A stretch of DNA of 64,000 nt from Gyrodactylus bullatarudis (Eukaryota; Platyhelminthes; Monogenea; Gyrodactylidea; Gyrodactylidae), in contig SSNU01000067.1 in NCBI GenBank assembly GCA_012064415.1, positions 237,370 through 301,369 of the forward strand. Direction: 5' to 3'. A model generated the notes under the pieces. That model had not been told where the DNA came from. It searched no databases and saw nothing but the letters and a program-made list of their open reading frames with translations. Positions 47,401-59,400 of this stretch are shown in pieces. Made by a program: the position numbers and the translations under genes. The stretch's first letter is position 1, and every line of letters begins with the position of its first letter.

Positions 47401-50400
47401 TAAAAAATCAGCCAATGAAATTCCAGTATTTCGATCAGGGAGGTAACAAAACAGGGTATTTCTCCTGGATTCTTTATTTTTGTGTAACCTAATCTTAAAG
47501 TCTCTCAAAAGATGTCATCAGTCTTTCAATTACGATTAGCCTGCTATTTCTACATTTGAATTACATTGCTTTATTACATCTTTATTACAGTTCAATTCGA
47601 ATCATGCATTCAATTGGTTCTAATTTTTATTAATTTTTTTTAAAACTAAACTTGGATCTATATATCGTTAGGAAAACAAATCACACAATGATAGCTCATG
47701 AAATTAATACTCTTTGGACCAGATTTGTATCTCTCTGCTCCTCATTGACCAATATATATTAGGTTGTTTCAAAAGTATTAAGCAAACTTTTTCTCGTTCA
47801 AATATGAAATTACGGCTGAATCTTGTTTGAAAGAATACACCTTTTAAGATACAGAATTTTTCGTAGAATTTGTTTTTCTTATTCTTACTCTTTGAAATTC
47901 TTTCAATAAAGAAAAAATTATGGATTTATCTGAGACTGAAGTCAGAGCAATAATTTACTACAACTTTATGCTTGGAATATCAGCTACTGAAGCTCATCAG
48001 AAGGTGGAATCTGTTTTAGGGCATATTGTTTCTCGTTCAACAGTTCAAAGATGGTTCAGTTTGTTTCGAAATGGTCGAACATCACTTCAGGATGACCCGA
48101 GGTCTGGAAGACCAACAACTGTAAATCAAGAGGTGATTATTGCAAGTGTTGAAGAAAATCCTCATTTATCCTCTAGAGAAATTGCTGCTGATCTTGATAG
48201 CTCTTACTCTTCAGTTGTACGTGTTCTCCATAGTGAGAATTTCACAAATTCGTTCGACCAATTCGTACCCCACGAGCTCACTTTCGGACAGAAAATGAAG
48301 AGAATTGAATCCTGTAGAAAACTTCTTCATAGACTTACGTACGATGCCTTCCTACCACATATTGTGACGACGGATGAGAAATGGATCTTTCTAAAGGATC
48401 AAAGCCGTAAAAGATCGTGGCATAGGGCAAATCAGCAGATAACCCAACCTAAACCTGATCGATTTGCAAAAAAAGTAATGTTAACGGTTTATTGGTGTCG
48501 AAAAGGTGTAATTCATTATGAATTGCTCGAGCCTAACACAACAATTACAGGTCAAAGGTATATCGAATCTTTCAGGACCATGGAAGGCAAACTGAGAGAG
48601 AACTATCCAAGATTTGGCCGTATAACATTTTTGCAAGATAATGCCCGACCCCATGTCTCGAGATTAGTCAAAAATTTCTTCGCTGAAAGCAATGTGGATG
48701 TTTTAGACCATCCTCCCTATATTCCTGATCTCGCTCCTACAGATTACCATCTTTTCAGATCTCTGCAACATCATTTGAAAGGTAAAATCTTCAATTCAAG
48801 AGAAGATGTTTTGAATAGCCTTAATGAGTACATTGACCAAAAATCGTCTGCTTTTTGGCAAAATTATTACAAGTTACAGTATATCATTACTGTATCAGAA
48901 TCATGTTAGGATCATTTCTGTTAAATTTTTTTATTCCACTATGCCTGCAAGCAAATTTAAGGAAAATGGTAATACACGAGTATGTATGAGATTGCAAACG
49001 AATTTTCAGTTATTTTAGATCTCACACATCATTGTTATCGAAATTATATGTGGAAATTTCACGGAAAACTTTGATTTAAAAAATGGTCAAAATTCGTTAC
49101 ATCTCTAATCATTAAAATTAATTTTTTCACAAAAATTATCTTATACACACAGATAATGAGGTGTCTATTATCCCATGCCTGAAATAAAATTCTTTATAAC
49201 ATATGGTCAACTAATATTTTCCATCCATTTATACAGTAGTGAATTGTTTTGTTCAAAAGTTTTTGAGGTACCAAATATAATTATAATAGTATTTTAACGT
49301 TGTCCTACCAAATTTCACGTCAAAATACCTATTCATGCTTCTGGAATAAGATAAACCAAATTGTGAAAATTTCCAAATTAAAAACGTTTTTAATGTTTTT
49401 TTTCATAATTTTAACTTGAATTCACATTATTTCCTCCTAAAAAGTTTCAAAAGTGGTTTTAATCCTATTGAATATATTCTTTCGATAGCTAAAAATGAAA
49501 TTTCTCGTATTTTTCCTGAATATTCCAATTCTGAACGGTCAATGAACGTTTTTAATTTTTCACAATTTTGTTTATCTTATTCCAGAAGCATGAATAGGTA
49601 TTTTGACGTGAAATTTGGTGGGATAATATTTAAATACTTGAAAATTAAATTCATCATATTGATGAGTGATTTTGGAAAATTTCGTACAAGTCCAATATGT
49701 ATTTTGGCTATAACTATAGGTTACAATACTCTTGATTATTATTTCGTAATCCATAAAAATTTCTTACGATATTCAATATATCTCATCAATTCTTCACTAT
49801 GAATCATACCTAAAAGAAAAAAAAATCATAAATTCCCATCTTCATATCACAAAATTAGTATAATTCGCAGCATATTTAAATTTAATTCGTTTTCTTTAAA
49901 CCTTTTATGATATGTTGAATTTCGATATGTTGGTAAGAAAAAAATACAAGTTAATCGTGTATTACCTAACTGCCTTACAAAACGAATTTTCACTCCCTAG
50001 TCTTAATCTCATGAACCCTGATTGCAGTGCAAGTATCAGTATCACTTATTTTCATTTATTGAATTGATCAAATATTCTCTTGAATGTCATGATGAAATTA
50101 GAATTTATTACACAATCAAAATGAATTGGTTAAGTTTTTTCTAAGATTGAGTGATAGAGATTTCAACTTTAACTGAAAATAGTTTCACTCTCCAGAATCG
50201 TTTGACTGTTAAAATCACTTTCTTAATTAGATGCTTTGAAATTTCAATAATTTCTAAGATTAGAAGGAAAATTTCAGAATTTCATGTTTAATCGCTAGAA
50301 AGTAGATAGAAAAATATATGTGATTTCTCAAAAGAGCACCGATCGTCTCCGGAAACTAGCAAAATTGCGATCTTTCCATCTAGTTTTTAGCATAAATTTG

Positions 50401-53400
50401 GAATTCGAAAAATGGCCAAAATCCCTTTCTCTCTTCATGAGTTCAAATCAGGATTTTGAGTCTTCTAAGTTCTAAATTTAAATCATTAAAATTCTAGATA
50501 TTTTTAAATAAATCTACAAAACTGTTATTATTCCACGATCGGGCAAAATATGAAGATTTAATAAAATCCCAAAGGAAGAAAATTCTAAAATAGAACTTTG
50601 AATAATAATAACAGTTTATTTAACAAAACTTATGTTATATCTTACAAATTTTAATGATTTTTCATATTATTTTGATTTATTCTTGAATTTATCTAAGCTT
50701 AGGTTTTCGATTAAAACTATTGAGATTTTTAAATATTAGGTTGTGCAATAAGTACAAAAACTGATTTTATTGAAAAAGAAACTTGAGAAAGATCAATTGG
50801 AAAACAGACGAATATTTTTGTGACAATCAGTGTACAGACTCAACCCTAGTTAACATGGGATTATTTTTTAAGAAAGCGAATTGAAAACTCTAAACATATC
50901 ACATGAGGATAATTCTACAAATTGAAGTTTTCTCCTTTTATTTATCAATTCCAAAATTTCTTTTACCACTCATCGAAGATTTCATCCTTGATATATGAAG
51001 ATATGATTCTGTTTTCTTTCGTATTGAATAATCATCTCTAACTTGAGATGATTCTCATCTATACAGCCATCCATTCATCTATCTACTCAGGAGCTTAGAT
51101 AATTTCAGATCTCAATCTATATAAATCATTATGCATGAATACCTTTTATGTGATTTTATCTGTTGTATTGTCATATCTTTTTAGACTGAAAAAATCAAAT
51201 ATTTTTTGTATGAAATTTTTATCTATTTACATGTTCACAGAGTAATTATATAAACCTAATTGACATGAAGATGAAAGTCATGAAAAAATTTATTTTTCGA
51301 ATTTCATCATAAAATAAGCCAATAAGTCGAGGAAAATTGAAAAATTTTCTGTAAAATTCAATCAATTTTTATCAATTTCAAAAATTTAAAAAACCACTTA
51401 AATAGAAATTATTATGAATGCATTGGAAATTTCTAACTATTTTTCCTAAAAATTTTCAGAAAATTTTGAGACCTCAATATTTTTCAGTTGAAAGTGGGTC
51501 CCATTATCTAGATTACTATCTATCTTAACTAGCTATATACCAATCAATTCTACCAAAGAATTAGAATAGCTCTTTATTCCATAGTTTCTTATGTGTGTAA
51601 GTATCTGGATCTTTAGAAATTTCTGTATATTTTTGAATTAAGTATTACAGAAATTTTTGTGTTTAAAATACAAAATAAAATACACTTTATCAAAATAAAA
51701 AAAAGATTTTTTTATTTATCACACGCATTTGACATAATTAGGAATTATTTCTTTTCTACAGAAATTCAATTTGTTGCTCAAAATATCTGTAAAATTACCT
51801 GTATCTTTTAAAATAAGCATTTTTACAGAAAATTTTTTCTACAGATATATCTATATATTTTTTTTCACACACTTGAATATTTTATTCTATCCAAGATAAA
51901 CAGTTATAATTATCGAAAAGAAATTTAGTCAAAGTAAAATTTCCCCTGTTTAGTCTTTTGGAGGAAAAGAAATTCGATGTTGTATTTATCAACGGCATGA
52001 ATGGTAGTGTCTTTTATACGTGGAGACAACATGAAAAGGACCAACTGATCCGATCTATTGACCAAGGTATTAACGAAATGAAGGCTCTCAAAGACCTTGA
52101 TGAGAGTGAGGACTATACGAAATGTTGGCCACGAGTGAGTAGTCATTTGAATGATTTTATTAGAAAGTAGATTTCATCGGAATTTTGCCGAATATATTTC
52201 TTTTAAAGAATTCAAAAAATTATTTTTTTACTGTGAATCCGGAATAAAATATCTGACTTTTTGTAAAAATAGTAAATTCTCATCTTCATGTCAATTAGGT
52301 TTAAATTAGCAATTTGAAATGTATCGGGTGTAATTGAATTGAAACTCACTGAAGAAATCATTTGAATTCCGAAAAGTCTTTTGAAGGACGTTTACTTGTA
52401 TTATGGTCTTAAATATCTCAGATTTCTGCTAATTTCATTTTTAATGATGAGAGATTAGTGCTAGACTCTTGCATTGGCAAGAGAAGAAAATTCTCTTTCT
52501 AATGATATCTTATGAGCAAGTTTCATGTGTAGTTCATTTATCTAAAATAATTGGGTATAAGGTGTAAAAATGCTTATCCCTTATTGACTAATGAGTGCTT
52601 AACTCTGATTACTCAGTGTACACTGTACAGACTAATGGTTTTGGTCATCACTGATGATTCATACACTATATTTTTAGGGTTAATTCCAAAAAAGAAAATT
52701 TTATATTCACCCAAATACTTTTTTTTTAAATAATAAGAAATAATTTAATAATTTCTCTACTCTTTTTTTCAGCGCTTTATATTTTACGGCTTTTGCATGG
52801 TCTTCCATATTTTTTATTTACTCTGTAACTTTCAAGTTGCGACTCCATTAGATTTTCGACGTCACGGAGCATGATAAGCTGCTTCCAAGGAGATTATTTT
52901 TTATTCATATGGGGCATACTTTTTAAAAACAACTTTTAACTTTTTAGCCACGGCATACAGATGTTAATAGGGATATGCATTAATTTTTAGCAAACTACAA
53001 GGACATTTGGTGAACAACTCTTCTTATTTCACTATTTCGATCTTGAGAAACAAGAAATAAATCTTCTTTAAGGATAGCAAAAATTTGTAAGAACCTAGAT
53101 TCGCGTAAGGTTTTTTCCATCAAAGGTTTTTTATAAGGAGAACGTTCACTTTCAACCTCTCTGAAACTGTGGGTTGCATAAAGAATCATTCAAGCTACAC
53201 CATTCAATAAGAGTGGAATTTTGAAATGAGAATAATTGATTCGAGGGAAAGAGTTGAAATTTTCATAGGGATGATTTTTGGATTTTATCTATTATTTATT
53301 TTATCAATGAATATCTCTCAGATTCCTTTATTGAATTTTACTTCAAAATTCTACTTCTTCTCTTTAATTATAAACTTCCTCATACTTGTACAAGCAAATT

Positions 53401-56400
53401 TTTATTCTCTTCTATCAATAGGACTGGCTTTCAAAGCAATTTCCAAACTCGAGAATAATTGGTGTTAATGTCAGCTTGAAGCCCTTCTTTTGGAATACCA
53501 TATGTCCTCATGATAAAAAGCGGTAAGTCATTCAATTATATTCAAACTAAATTCATAAACTTTTTTCTTTTACAAATATAGTTTAGTTTATTTTAAAAAA
53601 AATAGTGCATAGTTACTTTGAAGTAGATACATCATATCTCATTTGACTATTTTTCAAGCCGTTTAATTCGTGATCGAGCTGTTGATATCGCCATTCAGCT
53701 CAAGCAGTCTGGTATCGGTGATCGACCTATCGTTTGGATTTCTCATTCAGCTGGTGGTGTCATTGTCAAAGAAATTTTACGCTTCATCAATGATAAATCA
53801 TATCTTGATTCATATCTTGATACTATGGAGTCCTCAATAAAAAGTGACAAAAAAGAACCCTTCATCATCAGATCAATGCTAGTCAAAAAGAGCCAAAAGG
53901 TTTGTTTCATACTCTTGATATCCTGATCCAGTATGGTAGTTGGTTCTTGCTCACTTGCTTTAAACCTTTGTATCCCAAAAATTCTTTTTGTCGGGTTTTT
54001 AAAAAATTTGAAAATTTTCTAGACTTTTAAAGCAAGAATTTTGTCTTGGTTTAGAGTGAGCATTTCCATCCCCAGTATAATCAACCAACTAAGCACTCAC
54101 CTCCAAAGGCACACTTTATTAAAATGGGCTGAAATATTCTTTTAGTATTCATTCCCTCTAGCTCAAACTCCTTAACCCTTTGAATTAAACCAATCTCAAG
54201 AGCCTGAAAAAGTCTCAAAGAGATTTCCGAATTTTGATGAATAACACAGTCTAGCAAAAAAAATGTTATAAGACAGAGTATGCTCATCAGAACGAAATAA
54301 AAAGATTCTGAAAATTTGATTACGAGAAATATTCGAATTTGTATTTTATCGCATTTTTGAGGCATTATTTTTTTACTTTAGCTTGGATTGAAATTCTAGA
54401 AAAGTAGAAAAAAGCTGCGGAAAATTCTCTACAACTCGTTGTCTCGAAATTTGAGACTTCTGATTTAGAGACTCGAAATTATCTCTGAACTTTCAGTTCT
54501 TAAGAAAATACGAGTGAAAATGGCTGGAAATAATGAATCTGCTATGAAAATTAAAAAAAAACATCTTTATATATCATAATTTAGGATCTGAACGAATCTT
54601 TTACTAAAGCTGTTTTGGAAATAGTCTTCGCATAGGCCGAAACCAAGAAACTATTCATTTTTCAACAGAATTGATGAATAAAACATAAAAATATGGGATC
54701 AAATTTGAGATTAATAAATTTTGAGATCTAATTATCCATTATTAAAAATTTTGGAGACCTTTAAAATTATGGGAAAATCGATCTGGGGACAAGGAGAATA
54801 ACAAAAAGTTATGTTTTGAAAAATCAACAGACCATCAAAAGTTGTGTTAATTAATGAAAAAAATCTTCAATATAATTTGCTCATTAATATTTTAGAGCAA
54901 ATTTTCAGAATCACCAATATTATTCAAGTTCATGAAATTAAAATTTATTCTTTTTAAACTTAGGTTGTTTTCCAATTACTCTTTGTTTAAATTTATATCT
55001 TCCACACTTATAAAATAATACTGAATTAACTATTGCAATCATCATTTCTTGAATATTTGTAACTCGACTTGAAAAAATATAAAGAAGCTTCACGAAAGGA
55101 AAAAATGATAGAAATAATTGCTGAATGCTTCAAAAGATGCCAACAAACACTGAAATTTCCTCAGAGAAGAAATAAAAGCAGGCTTCAAATTATCTGGCTG
55201 TGCACTCATCTTCGTCTTCAGTTTCTATAGACAGGAATGAATACCTATTTTTGATATATTATTTATATTTTTAATGACAGAAATACCGTTAAAATTAAAT
55301 TTTTGGAATGAAATGAGAATGAAAACTAATGAAAATAAATATTTCATATTTGAGATAAAATCAAAATGCTTGAAAATAAACCTGATTTAAGAAAAAAATT
55401 CTACTTTACTGGTTTTTTCGAGTGAAGAACCCAGTATGGTCTTCGATCAACAAGACAGGGTTTTTAAAAAAATTTTTCTCTTTGATCTGATCCAATTTTT
55501 TGGATCGATCTCACGAGGGTCAAATTTCCTTAAAAATTATGATTTTTTGGTTTAGAAATCTCTAACTCGTCAAATAAACTTTTTGAGAAAATATTATTTA
55601 AAAAAATATTTTTAATCCATAATCTGAGATCTGATCTTGATCGAAAAAACATTTTTTCCTGCTAAATTGATCTTTATCTACCCCTCTTTCCGAGATATCA
55701 TTTATTTGGTTTGCAAATCAAATCTAAGGCGAAGACTATTTCCAGAACAGCTTTACAATCTGATCACGTGTTATTTTGCAAGACTGTGTAGATAAAAAAA
55801 AGTAAATTTTAGTCTTCATCTACTAATAAGTAGATTGGAATTTCAACAGATACTTTTCAAATTAGTCAAAATATCGGTGCCAATTTAAAATTAGAAAAAT
55901 ATCCCTTCGTTCTTGAGTTGGGATGAATTAGTTTGACAATCTGCATTCCTTAAAATCTACATAAAATCCGAGCTCAAGATAAAATATTAAGAACTTTGTA
56001 GAAATAAATTTCATTTCAATTAGATTTATAATGAATTCATTAGATCAACAAAGAGAATTCAGAGGGATTTCATTATAAGAGAATAAGAAATTTTGTTTTG
56101 AATATTTGCAATGATTTTAAACATTAAACCTACAATCTCCATCAAGTTAGATTTCATATGTAAAGCTAGTTAATATGAAGATGGGAATTTATGATTTTTA
56201 CAAAATTCTTATTTTTTTTATCAAGAAATCGAATTTGATCAAGATTTTTTCGAATCTAGATCATGAGGCTCTCTTTCACGATACGGAGAAAAAAAATTTA
56301 GGAAAATCAATTTTTAAGGAAAATTTGAAATCTTGAAGTAGCCCCAAATTCCCATTTTTTGAACTTTAAGTTGAAAATTTTTGTTGATTTCAATGTAAGA

Positions 56401-59400
56401 GAGTGATCAAAAGTTGATTTTTAGGATCAAAATAAGACAAAAAAATCGATGATCATGATAAAAATTTTTATAAATTCGTCATTTTTCGGGGATCTTGAAA
56501 TATCAAATTTCATCGACTTTCAAGTAGGAAAAATGATGAAAAAATCAAAATTTGATTTTGACACGATTATGGGGTGATTCTCAAAACCATATACAGCATA
56601 TTTGATTTCTTTGTCTTATTTTGATCCTAAAAATCAACTTTTGATCACTCTCTTACATTGAAATCAACAAAAATTTTCAACTTAAAGTTCAAAAAATGGG
56701 AATTTGGGGCTACTTCAAGATTTCAAATTTTCCGTATTTTCCTTAAAAATTGATTTTCCTAAATTTTTTTTCTCCGTATCGTGAAAGAGAGCCAACTAGA
56801 TCAAGATTCGAAAAAATCTTGATCTAGTTCGATTTCTTGATGAAAAAAATAAGAATTTTGTAAAAATCATAAATTCCCATCTTCATATTAACTAGCTTTA
56901 CATAGTAATAACCTGTGATCACACCTATAGCTAGTAGGAAATCTTTATTTCTTTTGGTTGACTAAAGCAACTCTGAGGACTAATTAGTGATTATAATCAA
57001 TCATAAAACTAATTTTTTGTTCAAATTTTATGATAAATCAAATTCTCTTCTAGATGTCCTGTGATAATGACACTACAGTCGATGATATTTCTGATATCAC
57101 TCCTCAATTACATCAAAATCAAACCAACTTTATTGAACGAGACAGAAATCAACAAGTTTCACACAAGTTCTATGCTCAAATCCAAATTCCCTCGACCCTT
57201 GAAAATGCTCATCAACGAATTCAGGGATCTTTCACTACTCTAGCCATGAATGATATGAGTAAACAGACACGAGGCTTATTCTTCATTTCCACGCCCCATC
57301 GTGGCAATCAGTCATTATATACGCTCTATCATTATCCATTCAAATTCGCCCTTACTCCTGAAGCAAAAGAACTAGAACGAAGTTGGTGTTTTTCACATTG
57401 AAAAGAATTTTAAAATGTTAATTTACTTATTTAAAGTATATCAGTTTTGGTGTATGAGAAATCGCACACTTCAATTTTCCTATGAAAAATAGTTTTTCAC
57501 ATCAATACACTGTAACGACGTTTGATAGAATTCGTCATTGACTTTTAATTAGACATGAAGATATAATTAATTAATGAAACTAACATAGAGAATGTTTGAA
57601 ACTAAATTGAAACCCATTATTATAAACTATAACTAAAATAATTATTGAACTTTTACCTATTCAATGTGACACATTGCCTTTTTCACCAAAGTTTATTTTC
57701 AAGATTTTTCATGCTCAGTGGACGAATGCAATAGGGTTTAGTAGCACTGATCGAACCAAGAGAAAATTCTCTTTAAATTGAGACAAAAAACTAAAAAATT
57801 GTGAAATCTCGGCCAAAAAATTATCTTTCAAAAAACTTGTTCTACTTTCAAGTAGATCTATGATGAGAAAAATATATTTTGGGGTGTGCGATTTCTCATA
57901 CATCAAAATTGGGGCACTACTGTATTTACGCTCACTTCTTGGGACTGATGTGATAAATGTTCAGTTTAGTGGAATAATCCATCATCGCTTTTCTAGAATT
58001 TAAAGATGAATGGACAAATGAGGTCAAAAATTCTTATTTGATAGTATCTTCTTAGAGTTAGACTCAATCAATTTATAATTCAGACTAACTTTTTTGGAAG
58101 ATTCATCAAGACAGTTTATGACTTCCCTCATGAAAGAGAATTCTAGATCATTTGAAATTAGTGCCATTTGTATGGAAGGATATTAACCTTGTTTAAAACA
58201 AAAGATTACCTAAGTTTATTAAAGGTATTGTATATTAAATGTAAGGTGTTCCCAAATTTTATAACTTATAAGATAAAAAAATAATACTTCAACTGAATGA
58301 AAAGTATGTTCGAAAAACTTTTAATAAGTGTTAAGTGTACTATAAATACTTCTATTAAATGAAAACTTCCAAATAATCTTCTTTTTTTTGTAAATTCACA
58401 AAATAGACATTCTAGTTATTGATGATCTATCTTCTACTTTTTGAAAATTTCATCTAGAGGCTTCTACTTTTTGTAATTATCCCTAATATCAATCCAAAGC
58501 CTCTTCCAATAGAGATACAGTGAATTCTCTAATGTAATTGCATTACTCTCTAAACTCTGCACCATGAGGGTAGAGAGTCAGAGTTGTATCACATCCAATA
58601 CAAGCCCTTTACAAGTAAGCTTTGGAATTCAGATGATTTTTAAGAAATGAAATGTTGGCGGATAAAACTCGAAATTGATTTTTGACAGCCACTAATTTTT
58701 TCAGTTAGGTTTTTTCTAAAATCAAATAGTGGAAACATATGTAATTGTTGATTCTCAATCGAATGGTATAAATTTTATCGATGAATTGTGAAAAATGCTC
58801 AAAATCGTTATCTTGTTGCTTTGAAACGTTGATATATAACAAACCTAAATATGAGGTCGTTTCAATCCAATGACTGAAAAATAATTGAAAAATTTATGAT
58901 TATTAGTAGATACTGGGATTACAATTTTAATACGACTACTTTATAGTAGAATGCCGTTTTTTTAATATCGAGTTGGTCTTTTTTATATACAATTACATAG
59001 AGAATTTACTGTATATTTATTTTATTTTTAATTTTACAATCAATTAGACGGTCCAGCAGTTATGGAGTTACATGAATGGTTTCTCAAATGGTTAGCCAAT
59101 AATAAGATACCAGTTGTCAATATGGTCGAAACAGAGCCTACAAAGTGTAATAATTTATATTCATGCATTCTTGTACCAGAAGACCCTCTTGGTAAGTACT
59201 TTTAACTCTTTCATTGATCAATTTTTTTGTAATAGAACGTTTATTTGAGTTATATCGAAGTAAAAAAATAAATATATACAGAATGAATCTTGAAATTATA
59301 AATGATAGTTTTTAAAAAGATTGTGGTCTTCTGGGATTTTTTCGAAAATGAAGTTGGCAATTTGTTTTGTGGATTGGTGCCTGAAATAGTTGAGATTTAT

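Noticed and set aside
54081..54365. 94-codon minus frame in SERAC1 intron 7
   Set aside because: It lies within the end of the inverted-repeat element that is also found at 35.9 kb; repeat sequence, not a gene.
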